This document shows positions 16,410 through 22,367 of a stretch of DNA of 42,812 bases, in pieces (the first letter of the stretch is position 1; every line of letters begins with the position of its first letter). This stretch comes from a virus. Position numbers and translations under genes: made by a program. The notes under the pieces are model-generated. The model ran no database searches. It saw only the letters and a list, made by a program, of their open reading frames with translations, and was not told where the DNA came from. The stretch lies in the IMG/VR virus record IMGVR_UViG_3300037316_000011, positions 1-42,812 of that record; one strand, given 5' to 3'.

Positions 16410-16735
16410 CAATATTTCTCCACTGGCCACGGCTGCGTCTCGCCGCCGAATGTAAACTCAGGCTCAACTACAGGATTCTTGTATCGATATGGACTCCATG
16501 GGCAGATGTTCCAGTCGCCGCCTTTCCTGCTTTCACTGCCGCCTGGGATGAGCCGCAAGTAGGGTTCGCTGACTGCAAGATGCACGCTGTCAACCAAGAC
16601 GTCCCACGCATTATCTACAATGCGGTGCTGCCCTATGTACTCAACAACGATCCCCACCATACCCGCATGCAAACCAACAGCGTAACGTCCACTAAGCAGC
16701 TCGACCATGTCGCCGGCTTTGAACTTAGCGCTCAA
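16409..16735 (-). CDS. Hypothetical protein with SH3/KOW-like N-terminal domain
   Basis: The 108-aa product starts with TTG 5 bases after a GGAGG site. Residues about 4-60 have a beta-rich pattern (FKAGDMVELLSGRYAVGLHAG, VGIVVEY, YLRLI) typical of small SH3-like or KOW-like barrels seen in many phage accessory proteins. The C-terminal 45 residues are Trp/Pro/Gly-rich and probably extended. A nucleic-acid or protein-binding role is possible; none is proven. Confidence 0.6.
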   Translation of the reverse strand: MSAKFKAGDMVELLSGRYAVGLHAGMVGIVVEYIGQHRIVDNAWDVLVDSVHLAVSEPYLRLIPGGSESRKGGDWNICPWSPYRYKNPVVEPEFTFGGETQPWPVEKY

Positions 16736-16856
16736 AGTAGCCTCCCGCCCATAGGGCGAATAGCGTTAGCGCTATAGCCAGTACCATGGACACATTAAGC
16801 GTGCGCATCATAATCTTGACTGCTAGGTCGAAGTCTGGTGTATTGCGCTTCTTCAC
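16725..16856 (-). CDS. Small single-span membrane protein (GTG start)
   Basis: The 43-aa frame starts GTG inside the stop of the upstream gene (GTGA overlap) with GAGG 7 bases before. It has a charged N-terminus (KKRNTPDFD) and one strong hydrophobic segment (VSMVLAIALTLFALWAGGY), then FER. The stop overlaps the next gene's start by 11 bases. It is a likely inner-membrane peptide of unknown purpose. Confidence 0.6.
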   Translation of the reverse strand: MKKRNTPDFDLAVKIMMRTLNVSMVLAIALTLFALWAGGYFER

Positions 16857-17134
16857 TCGCTATCCTCGTGCGGTGCATCAAGTTCATCCTGAACATATCT
16901 ATTGCTGCGACTAGCTCGATTCATCATGCGTTCGCGCATCAAACGCGCGGCCCTATTGGCTGCTACTGTGTCCGGTACGTTATCAATCTGCAATCGGCGC
17001 AATGCGCCTTCGTTACTGTGCATATATTCGTAGTATTCTGGTAATGCGTTAGCATACTCCGCTGCATCGCGTAGCGTAGCGAAGCGCTCTTGCCAGTGTG
17101 GTATTACTTCCAATATCTCGAATAACTCATGCAT
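16853..17134 (-). CDS. Hypothetical protein, first gene after the leftward leader
   Basis: This 93-aa, mostly helical, charged protein begins MHELFEILEVIPHWQERF and contains an Arg-rich stretch (ANRAARLMRERMMNRASRSNR). It is the first gene downstream of the structured leader at 17154-17323. No clear Shine-Dalgarno sequence precedes the ATG, so the leader structure may affect translation. No family was recognised. Confidence 0.65.
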   Translation of the reverse strand: MHELFEILEVIPHWQERFATLRDAAEYANALPEYYEYMHSNEGALRRLQIDNVPDTVAANRAARLMRERMMNRASRSNRYVQDELDAPHEDSE

Positions 17135-17153
17135 AGCTGTTACTGTGTGTTAT

Positions 17154-17323
17154 CGCAGGGTACCGTAAGGTAAACCCTGCGTCCTGTTATATGAAGATAT
17201 GCTCATTATATGTCCTATTAATCTTAATAATCTTAGCTCTAAGAGTAGAAAGCTAGTAAACTTTACTAGCGACTTTCCTGTAGGGGCTCTCTTGGTGAGA
17301 GCCCTGGAAGGAAATTCTACTCT
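17154..17323 (-). ncRNA. Structured leader element, copy 1 (branched fold plus hairpins)
   Basis: Read on the minus strand from 17323: an outer stem pairs 17323-17315 with 17250-17242 (9 bp, AGAGTAGAA/TTCTACTCT). It encloses hairpin P2 (lower stem 17314-17310 with 17278-17274, 4x4 internal loop, upper stem GGGCTCTC around loop ACCAA at 17304-17284) and hairpin P3 (17270-17252, GCTAGTAA/TTACTAGC). Then comes a weak hairpin P4 (17210-17188, CATATCT in the loop) and a strong hairpin P5 (17181-17154, CGCAGGG and CCCTGCG arms with core TACCTTACGGTA). P2 loop, P4 loop and P5 core recur in the same order at 22060-22251 on the plus strand. It is non-coding and lies in the sense strand of the replication operon. 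Folds were found by eye; no energy calculation was done. Confidence 0.7.
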
Positions 17324-17340
17324 CTTATCAATCACTTAGC

Positions 17341-17408
17341 GCGGCGTGTATCGCCGCAAGACACAACAACGATTAAGAGCCCCCAGCCTAGCGGGTAGGT
17401 TTGCTAGG
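17341..17408 (-). other. Two extra hairpins between promoter and leader
   Basis: CCTAGC/GCTAGG pair at 17387-17392 and 17403-17408, and GCGGCG/CGCCGC pair at 17341-17346 and 17352-17357 around a 5-base loop. They lie between the promoter-like box and the branched leader and have no counterpart in the second copy. On the minus strand the first is followed by CTGGGGGCTCTTAA, so a weak terminator for the first early segment is possible. Confidence 0.45.
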
Positions 17409-17442
17409 TCATTGTATACACCACATGTGCTTGCATGCTCGT

Positions 17443-17473
17443 ATATTTACACTATGACAAATCAGCATTAGTT
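17443..17473 (-). promoter_or_regulatory. Promoter-like repeat, leftward copy
   Basis: The minus strand carries CATAGTGTAAATAT (17456-17443), identical to 22034-22047 on the plus strand. AACT stands exactly 13 bases upstream in both places (17473-17470 here). TGTAAAT or TAAATA would serve as a -10; no TTGACA-like -35 is present, which suits a weak or activated promoter or a phage sigma. It overlaps the stop codon of the sigma-like gene and points into the leader and replication genes. Confidence 0.6.
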
Positions 17474-18078
17474 AGCCCTGTCTCATGCCATAACCGCAGT
17501 CTGGCGCCCTGTGGTAAGCGCTTTAATTGCTGCAATGCAATAGTAGCTTCCTGTATAGCTATACACTCGTCCAATGGGTCGCGAAAGCCAAACGGCGCAA
17601 CATCATATGGATCTAATTCACCATCCCCAGAATCCACCGCAGTATCATCATATGCGGATGGGCCGTCAGTGGCTACATCCTTTAACGGCTCTACAGTCAG
17701 CCCATCACCACGGGCAAAATCCGTTCCGCCTTTAGCAACTGTCCATAAATAGCTCTTTATAATCCGGCGGAATGCCACATTGGCATAACTGACATACTTA
17801 TGTGTTGGATTAGCTAGCCAGTTGCGTGTAATTGGTACTACTTCTAGCTGACATTCTTGCATTGCATCAATTAAATCTGTGTCATCTGTGTCAAATGGCA
17901 ATTGGTTCCTATGCTTAGCTATCATCTCACTAACACAGAATGCTGCTATGCGATGACAGTACAGCCGTATAGGCGCATAAGCGCCCTTATGAGCGTATCC
18001 TGCGATAGCATCGTCAGGTAGTATGCTTGAGCCGGCTATCGCCGCCTTACAAGCGTCTGCGAAGGTTATATCACTCAT
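17452..18078 (-). CDS. Divergent sigma-70-family-like protein
   Basis: In this 208-aa protein, residues about 70-118 follow the region 2 pattern: DLIDAMQECQLEV, then HKYVSYANVAFRRIIKSYLW, comparable with DLIQEG..GL..A......FSTYA...IR.AI. After an acidic linker, residues about 168-208 (DECIAIQEATIALQQLKRLP and RLRLWHETGLTNADLS) resemble region 4 up to its first HTH helix. The protein stops there, so the usual recognition helix is missing. It may redirect host RNA polymerase to the phage promoter boxes, one of which overlaps its own stop codon. It could instead be a decayed sigma or an anti-sigma-like binder. Start supported by GGAGG about 10 bases upstream. Confidence 0.55.
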   Translation of the reverse strand: MSDITFADACKAAIAGSSILPDDAIAGYAHKGAYAPIRLYCHRIAAFCVSEMIAKHRNQLPFDTDDTDLIDAMQECQLEVVPITRNWLANPTHKYVSYANVAFRRIIKSYLWTVAKGGTDFARGDGLTVEPLKDVATDGPSAYDDTAVDSGDGELDPYDVAPFGFRDPLDECIAIQEATIALQQLKRLPQGARLRLWHETGLTNADLS

Positions 18079-18079
18079 A

Positions 18080-18208
18080 TCAATATCCCCTCCAAAGTAA
18101 TCGAATGAAGTAATAGAGACCCCAACCAGACCATGATACGAAGATCAGTAGCACAAGGGCTGCTAATGATGCATCGACAACAGTCGGAGCGAATCTTGAT
18201 GTAAACAT
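18080..18208 (-). CDS. Small single-span membrane protein
   Basis: The 42-aa frame starts at ATG 18208, two bases after the glutamine amidotransferase stop, with GGGAG 8 bases upstream. It has one hydrophobic helix (ASLAALVLLIFVSWSGWGL) followed by aromatic and basic residues (YYFIRLLWRGY), a typical small inner-membrane peptide. It is placed directly between the amidotransferase and the sigma-like gene. Function unknown. Confidence 0.6.
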   Translation of the reverse strand: MFTSRFAPTVVDASLAALVLLIFVSWSGWGLYYFIRLLWRGY

Positions 18209-18209
18209 A

Positions 18210-19115
18210 TCACATACTCCCTGCATAACTTAACATACCATCATCCATATCGATATATCCGCATATAGGGCATTGAACATGTGCGCCTTGGATATCATCC
18301 TCATTAATCGTGCTAATAGCCTCACAGGATTCGCATATGAAGTTACCGTCACCATCCTGTATATGCTCAGCTAAAGCTGCGTCTAGCGCCTCAGCGTCAG
18401 TGTCATGCGTGAGCAATAGCGGCTCATCACGCTGTGTCTGATAATACGTGCCGCGTTCCATATAGTGGGTGTGTCCAGCACCCTCTACTACGCGCCCCCA
18501 ACCGCCTTCATATGTTGGCTTATCCTTGAATATGCGCGTGTAATTGTCCTCATAGTTGTTGAACCATCTAGCATTAGTCGCTGGCAAACTATACGTCTGC
18601 GAATACCAGACTCCATTAATCCAATCTCCCATCTCTGCATTGACAAGCTTGAATCTACCATCCCAGGACATTACGCATAATTTGTTATGCGAGCCTATAT
18701 GATCGGCCATTTTGTCCCAATATTCGCTATCAGCTACGTCTGCCATAGGCGATTGATGTTTAACGAATAGCTGCGTATCACTTTGCATACCATTTCTATC
18801 TTCAGGTATGTATTGTCCCAAGATACCGTTATGCATCACATATGCGTCATTCTGAGGTGTAGCAAACGGATGTACATTAGCTAATGCAATACGACCGTGC
18901 GTGGCATAGCGGAAGTGTACGGCAAACTCATGTCCGCCAGCATTCAGGCGCTTGATATGGCGCCAAGCACGCTTAACCATCTTGCTCCCTAGGAATCTAT
19001 GTACGCCTTCGTCTTTAGACATGACTCCTATGCCGTCATTATTATCATGCGCTGCGCATCTCATGTATTCCTCGGGTAATTGCTGCCCTGCGGGCACATA
19101 GCAGATCAAACACAT
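18210..19115 (-). CDS. Class II glutamine amidotransferase (Ntn hydrolase) with C-terminal zinc ribbon
   Basis: In this 301-aa protein, Met1 is followed directly by Cys2, the expected N-terminal nucleophile once Met is removed. HFRYATHG (67-74) and MHNGIL (94-99) match the conserved substrate-binding and oxyanion segments of class II amidotransferases, as does LANVHPF. It should hydrolyse glutamine and pass ammonia to a partner. The partner is almost certainly the amidoligase encoded one base upstream. A C-terminal zinc ribbon (CESC near residue 260, CPIC near 281) is an unusual addition and may contact the partner or substrate. The gene and its neighbour look more AT-rich than the replication genes, suggesting later acquisition. 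Confidence 0.85.
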   Translation of the reverse strand: MCLICYVPAGQQLPEEYMRCAAHDNNDGIGVMSKDEGVHRFLGSKMVKRAWRHIKRLNAGGHEFAVHFRYATHGRIALANVHPFATPQNDAYVMHNGILGQYIPEDRNGMQSDTQLFVKHQSPMADVADSEYWDKMADHIGSHNKLCVMSWDGRFKLVNAEMGDWINGVWYSQTYSLPATNARWFNNYEDNYTRIFKDKPTYEGGWGRVVEGAGHTHYMERGTYYQTQRDEPLLLTHDTDAEALDAALAEHIQDGDGNFICESCEAISTINEDDIQGAHVQCPICGYIDMDDGMLSYAGSM

Positions 19116-19116
19116 A

Positions 19117-20259
19117 TTAGATTTCCTCTTTAATTTGATAGCCTGGTATCTTACCTAGTCGCTTAACGCTCTTAGACTCCGCCAGGAATGCAACTAGATG
19201 CTTATATGTCCCTCGGCGCTTATTGATCCAAGCTAAGAATCCATTATACCCTGTTACATCCTGCATACTAGCATCGCGGCAATAGTTTACCATGGCATGG
19301 CAGAATTCAATATTCTTTAATACGCGATCCGGACGCATATTACCTTTGAATATGCGACATTCAATAGTCTTGGTGCTGACATGCAGCGCTTCATATTTAT
19401 CACTATCTGGCTTTGAGCCGTCGAGTAGCGTCTTAGGTATGCGCTTAGCCCATCGTTCAGGATTACGCTGTGCAATCAGGTTAATCAATGTTGTGTTGGG
19501 TTCACTATTGATAAACACTAGCATCTTGCCGAGCGTAAGCGCGGATATAGCCTTGCGATTGATATGCACGTGCATACCGCAAGCATCTGTGCTCTTACCA
19601 GACATGCCTATATCCTTCACGCTCCCTAATATCTTATCCCACCCAAACGCGCCTTGGTGTGCTTCCAGCGTGTAGGGTAGCGTAATCAATTCAACGCCGG
19701 ACTTATTGAGACTGCCATCACACATGAGAATGTATGTGCCATTACCATCGCGCCCATCAAGGGCGCTGGACAGCTCTTTCATACCATCCTTACTTTCATC
19801 TCTAGTATGTTCCATCTCCAGCTCAACACCAAAGCATAAACTATTCTTAGGGGTAATAGCGGGCCATCCATGCGTATCTAATACATCGGTATCGTGATAT
19901 TGATAGATAGCATCACTATGCGAGCCATTCTCATCATCATATGTATCTCTATCCGACGCATATTGGAACCATAGGTCACTATTCTCTGATGATTGATAGC
20001 AGTTATGACGCCTGTAGCTCAGGGATATATAATCCCCATCACTACCGTCGCCGCGTAGCGTACATGCTGAACTACTGTCAATGAGGGTTTCCTGTATATC
20101 AGAGTATATATAGTTAGCAGCGCAACTCTCACATATTATGTCGTTATTCTCTGTCTCATAGAATGAGATTACATCACTATCATATGCTTCGCCACAATCA
20201 GGACATGTCCGCATATTGACTAGCTCATCATCATCCTGTTGTTCTACGGTGGCGCTCAT
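19117..20259 (-). CDS. Amidoligase (glutamine synthetase-like COOH-NH2 ligase) with N-terminal zinc ribbon
   Basis: In this 380-aa protein, residues 19-46 form a zinc ribbon (CPDC and CESC). From about residue 143 it carries the Amidoligase_2 type signatures: FGVELEME (143-150), a CDGSL...GVELITLP strand pair, CGMHVHINR, and TIECRIFKGNM, which supply the Glu, Asp, His and Arg residues used for Mg-ATP and carboxylate activation. Such enzymes join an amine or ammonia to a carboxylate. With the amidotransferase one base downstream it forms a two-gene amidation unit. The target could be peptidoglycan peptides, a protein or a small metabolite; the sequence does not say. The start overlaps the upstream stop (ATGA). 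Confidence 0.75.
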   Translation of the reverse strand: MSATVEQQDDDELVNMRTCPDCGEAYDSDVISFYETENNDIICESCAANYIYSDIQETLIDSSSACTLRGDGSDGDYISLSYRRHNCYQSSENSDLWFQYASDRDTYDDENGSHSDAIYQYHDTDVLDTHGWPAITPKNSLCFGVELEMEHTRDESKDGMKELSSALDGRDGNGTYILMCDGSLNKSGVELITLPYTLEAHQGAFGWDKILGSVKDIGMSGKSTDACGMHVHINRKAISALTLGKMLVFINSEPNTTLINLIAQRNPERWAKRIPKTLLDGSKPDSDKYEALHVSTKTIECRIFKGNMRPDRVLKNIEFCHAMVNYCRDASMQDVTGYNGFLAWINKRRGTYKHLVAFLAESKSVKRLGKIPGYQIKEEI

Positions 20260-20483
20260 ATAGCACCATTTAAGGCATTGCGAATAGCCATAGCTTCGTC
20301 AATAGCACGCTGTATAGGCTTATCCTCGTCGGCGCAATCGCATACTACATAGGGAAATACATGCATACGATAGCGCTCTTCGTTACCATCCGGGTAACAT
20401 AGCTCATTTACTTCTACGCGACTCAATGATATATCTAAGCTTATCACTTGCGTACCCATTACGGCATATTTAGGTTTATTCAT
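20256..20483 (-). CDS. Hypothetical protein upstream of the amidoligase
   Basis: The 75-aa product starts MNKPKYAVMGTQVISLDISL at ATG 20483, chosen for the one-base TAATG overlap with the upstream gene and a GGAG about 9 bases away. It looks like a small alpha/beta domain (beta-rich N-terminal 45 residues, helical C-terminal PIQRAIDEAMAIRNALNG). It ends in an ATGA overlap with the amidoligase, so it may be translated in a fixed ratio with it. Family not recognised. Confidence 0.65.
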   Translation of the reverse strand: MNKPKYAVMGTQVISLDISLSRVEVNELCYPDGNEERYRMHVFPYVVCDCADEDKPIQRAIDEAMAIRNALNGAI

Positions 20484-20752
20484 TAGCGTAGACTCCAGAT
20501 GGTGATAAGCGTATATGGCGTAGCGACTGCAATCCATACGCAGCTACAGATAATCAGTGTGCGCTCAAATATCGTCAAGTTAGAGAATACTAGCGGCTCG
20601 AATCCCTCCTTAATTGGTGTGAGCGTGCCGACCAGGTGTTGATAGCTTAATCGCGCATATGTATCTGTGCAATTAGTGCAATCACAGCCAGTTATATATG
20701 TATGTTTCATGTTAATTACCTCAGATTGTCCATCGTGAATAGCTAATATCAT
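20483..20752 (-). CDS. Small membrane protein with cysteine cluster
   Basis: This is 89 aa from ATG 20752 (AAAGGA upstream) or 75 aa from ATG 20710 (GAGG 8 bases upstream); either start is plausible. It has CDCTNC near the N-terminus of the shorter form and a C-terminal hydrophobic segment (TLIICSCVWIAVATPYTLI). A Cys-rich head and one membrane anchor are the only visible features. It is coupled to the next gene by TAATG. Confidence 0.6.
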   Translation of the reverse strand: MILAIHDGQSEVINMKHTYITGCDCTNCTDTYARLSYQHLVGTLTPIKEGFEPLVFSNLTIFERTLIICSCVWIAVATPYTLITIWSLR

Positions 20753-20753
20753 A

Positions 20754-20849
20754 TCATTTTCCTTTCAATTCGGCGATAGCGCAAATTGCGTCAACAAGTA
20801 TAGCTATTAGTATTCTTGTACCGAGTAACCAGATAAAGAAGGTTATCAT
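20754..20849 (-). CDS. 31-residue transmembrane peptide
   Basis: The frame starts in the stop of the upstream gene (TAATG) and encodes almost only a membrane helix (MITFFIWLLGTRILIAILV, then DAICAIAELKGK). The overlap makes chance less likely. Function unknown. Confidence 0.5.
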   Translation of the reverse strand: MITFFIWLLGTRILIAILVDAICAIAELKGK

Positions 20850-21007
20850 TACAGCGCTCCTATTGCCAATGTTACCGATCCGAATGATGCCATATCTTGG
20901 GCTGCTATATGCGCCTCATCCTGTGATTTGAAGCTGCGCGACTCCCACAACACGCCGTTGAATTTCACTTTGTAATAGCCATTAACTTTGATGATATCGA
21001 TCTTCAT
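20849..21007 (-). CDS. Small basic hypothetical protein
   Basis: The 52-aa frame has an excellent ribosome site (GGAGATCAAA before ATG). The sequence begins MKIDIIKVNGYYKVKFNGVL and is beta-rich, then has WESRSFKSQDEAHIAAQDMA, resembling a small beta-beta-alpha fold in which a DUF-type domain binds nucleic acid or protein. It is coupled to the 31-residue membrane peptide by a TAATG overlap. Confidence 0.65.
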   Translation of the reverse strand: MKIDIIKVNGYYKVKFNGVLWESRSFKSQDEAHIAAQDMASFGSVTLAIGAL

Positions 21008-21213
21008 TTTGATCTCCGCAATTCCAGTGTATGTTGATTCTCAGTATAGTATATGCGTGTGGTATGCCAATCATATATCATTAAGCAATCGTAATATTGA
21101 TTGATTGAGCGCGCAACTGATTGATTTGGTTTGACATATAATACCATTGATATATCATATTGCATTGCAGTTACAATTGTGTCACATGTTGACGCTATTG
21201 CTGGTCTGCACAT
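21004..21213 (-). CDS. Possible small hypothetical protein
   Basis: A 69-aa frame begins 5 bases after the HTH gene stop and ends in an ATGA overlap with the next gene. It has a Tyr/Ile-rich sequence (YYDCLMIYDWHTTRIYY) but no ribosome site, and its 3' end contains the next gene's ribosome site. It fills an otherwise empty 210-base stretch. Real coding is uncertain. Confidence 0.4.
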   Translation of the reverse strand: MCRPAIASTCDTIVTAMQYDISMVLYVKPNQSVARSINQYYDCLMIYDWHTTRIYYTENQHTLELRRSK

Positions 21214-21218
21214 GCCAT

Positions 21219-21413
21219 TTATTTACCATCGAATAGCCGCGCTTCAATAGCTGGTCCTCGGATCTTCATCAGATATCTGAGTTGCCTGAATGTAATGCCG
21301 AGGATATGTGCAGCTTGTGTCCAATTGTTTCCAGTCTTACGCAATGCATCAACAATCTCTGTCTCAGCAGCAACTGATTGCCGTAAGATAGCTGCTCTCA
21401 ATAGCTTATTCAT
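21219..21413 (-). CDS. Fis-type HTH regulator, first leftward gene
   Basis: The 64-aa product starts at ATG 21413, chosen over an in-frame ATG 8 codons upstream because GGAGATCAAT stands directly before it. Residues about 19-54 (EIVDALRKTGNNWTQAAHIL, then GITFRQLRYLMKI) match the HTH_8/Fis DNA-binding motif found in Fis and at the end of NtrC activators. As the first early gene beside the divergent control region, it may bind the palindromes at 21580-21598 and 21759-21775 and steer early or late transcription or origin use. Those targets are inferred. Confidence 0.75.
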   Translation of the reverse strand: MNKLLRAAILRQSVAAETEIVDALRKTGNNWTQAAHILGITFRQLRYLMKIRGPAIEARLFDGK

Positions 21414-21443
21414 ATTGATCTCCGTTGGTTGTGACACTAATGC

Positions 21444-21474
21444 TTACACTGACAACTATGGCATTCAATGTCAA
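21444..21474 (-). promoter_or_regulatory. Possible leftward early promoter
   Basis: On the minus strand TTGACA (21474-21469) is followed 18-20 bases later by AGTGTAAGCAT (21450-21440), which shares AGTGTAA with the two repeated promoter boxes. Spacing is longer than ideal for sigma-70. Imperfect dyad symmetry (TACACT-GACA and TGTC-AAGTGTGTA, about 21445-21480) overlaps it, so an operator is possible. Start codon and ribosome site follow about 30 bases downstream. Confidence 0.35.
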
Positions 21475-21579
21475 GTGTGTATTCTAGTTATACACAGTTT
21501 ATCCACAGGTTATACGCACCACCATGTTGTGCACCATAACAGTGCATGATTGTATTGCATTGCATCAATTACATATTAT

Positions 21580-21598
21580 TATATTGCAATGCAATATA
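21580..21598. promoter_or_regulatory. Palindrome, candidate operator
   Basis: A perfect 9+1+9 palindrome, TATATTGCA-a-TGCAATATA. Related half-sites occur nearby: TATTGCATTGCA at 21553-21564 and ATATTGCATTGCA around 21158-21170. A dimeric regulator such as the Fis-like protein could bind here. Confidence 0.5.
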
Positions 21599-21758
21599 TT
21601 GTGCTCGAATATATTATGTCAATTCATATATGTTAACTCTGATTATGTTATATTGCTGTTGTGCAGCATTATATAGCTAGGGGTACCGGTTGAATAAGCA
21701 TTCTGGCTGGGCCGGGCCCTTAACACACTCGCTAGAAAAGTGAAAAAGGGTCATATAG

Positions 21759-21775
21759 TGATTGCTATGCAATCA
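21759..21775. promoter_or_regulatory. Palindrome, candidate operator
   Basis: TGATTGC-tat-GCAATCA, a perfect 7+3+7 dyad sharing the TTGC/GCAA arms with the palindrome at 21580-21598. Confidence 0.45.
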
Positions 21776-22016
21776 ATCTGCGCGCGCTTATAAGTATCCT
21801 GCTAGTTCGCCGAAGATCGACGAAGTTTCAACATGCAATTATTAGAGGACAAATTGACCAATTGGCTAGGGATATCTAGCATGACCATCAGACGGACAGC
21901 TTGTCCTACAACACATTAAGATTTCATTAAGTTTTAGTTAGATCTGTGGATAACTATGCCATTATCTGTGGATAACTCTGCTGCAGTGCGATTAAGCCCC
22001 CTAGTTGACCTGCGGT

Positions 22017-22047
22017 AACTTGCGGAAAAACGACATAGTGTAAATAT
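22017..22047 (+). promoter_or_regulatory. Promoter-like repeat, rightward copy
   Basis: AACT (22017-22020), 13 bases, then CATAGTGTAAATAT (22034-22047). The 14-base box and the spacing are identical to the leftward copy at 17473-17443. It lies 12 bases before the branched leader and points at the late operon. A separate TATAAT at 22063-22068 lacks a good -35 and falls inside the leader stem. Confidence 0.6.
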
Positions 22048-22059
22048 GGGAGATAGATT

Positions 22060-22251
22060 ATATATAATTTCTTCTCTTAGGTTGAACCTCTGTAGAGGTT
22101 CTCCCCAAGAGAACCGATAAATAGTCTTAAACAGTGTTTAATCCTATTTATCTGAAATTATATATTAAGAATCAATAACTTATGAGTATGCCGCATATCT
22201 GCGGCACATAACTTGTAATATACGGAGTCGCTACCCTTACGGTACGCTCCG
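22060..22251 (+). ncRNA. Structured leader element, copy 2 (branched fold plus hairpins)
   Basis: A 12-bp outer stem pairs ATATATAATTTC (22060-22071) with GAAATTATATAT (22154-22165). Inside are a hairpin region at 22072-22115 and hairpin P3 at 22116-22152 (GATAAATAG/CTATTTATC with inner TTAAACA/TGTTTAA). The first region can form two exclusive folds: GAACCTC-TGTA-GAGGTTC (22084-22101, extended by TTCTCTT/AAGAGAA), or GGTTCTC-CCCAA-GAGAACC (22097-22115). The second matches P2 of copy 1. P4 follows (22187-22210, TATGCCGCA/TGCGGCaCATA with CATATCT), then P5 (22223-22251) with core TACCCTTACGGTA. No gene overlaps it. Function unknown; folds by eye. Confidence 0.7.
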
Positions 22252-22280
22252 ATCCTCAGAGAACACAATAGATCAACATG

Positions 22281-22333
22281 CCACAGGGCGCTATACGCTA
22301 CCCTGTGGAACTGTCTTGCACTGCGTAAGCAGT
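22281..22333 (+). other. Two further hairpins before the first late gene
   Basis: CCACAGGG (22281-22288) pairs with CCCTGTGG (22301-22308). ACTGC (22320-22324) pairs with GCAGT (22329-22333) around a GTAA loop, a GNRA tetraloop in RNA. Neither is followed by a T-run, so they are more likely mRNA leader structures than terminators. The rest of 22252-22367 shows nothing else. Confidence 0.5.
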
Positions 22334-22367
22334 AATATATACATAATAATCTTAGAGATATACACAC

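Larger units (their letters stand above)
21488..21975. other. Putative replication origin with DnaA boxes
   Basis: Plus-oriented boxes TTATACACA (21488-21496), TTATCCACA (21499-21507) and the near-match TTATACGCA (21510-21518) are spaced exactly 11 bp. Minus-oriented TTATCCACA boxes lie at 21945-21953 and 21967-21975, 22 bp apart, inside a repeated ATCTGTGGATAACT. The two clusters face each other across about 440 bp of AT-rich, palindrome-rich, gene-free DNA. This fits a host-DnaA-dependent origin placed between the early and late operons. Confidence 0.6.

Noticed and set aside
17242-17323. tRNA-like branched fold of 82 bases
   Set aside because: Only three arms, a 9-bp outer stem, no T-loop consensus and no anticodon arm of normal size. 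Better treated as a regulatory fold.
17150-17335. Leftward 61-aa frame across the structured leader
   Set aside because: Its bases are accounted for by nested complementary stems, and it has no ribosome site.
17430-17456. Frameshift that would extend the sigma-like protein into a recognition helix
   Set aside because: The alternate frame after GLTNADLS reads HSVNIRACKHMW, which is suggestive, but it lacks several residues, and the same bases form the repeated promoter box.
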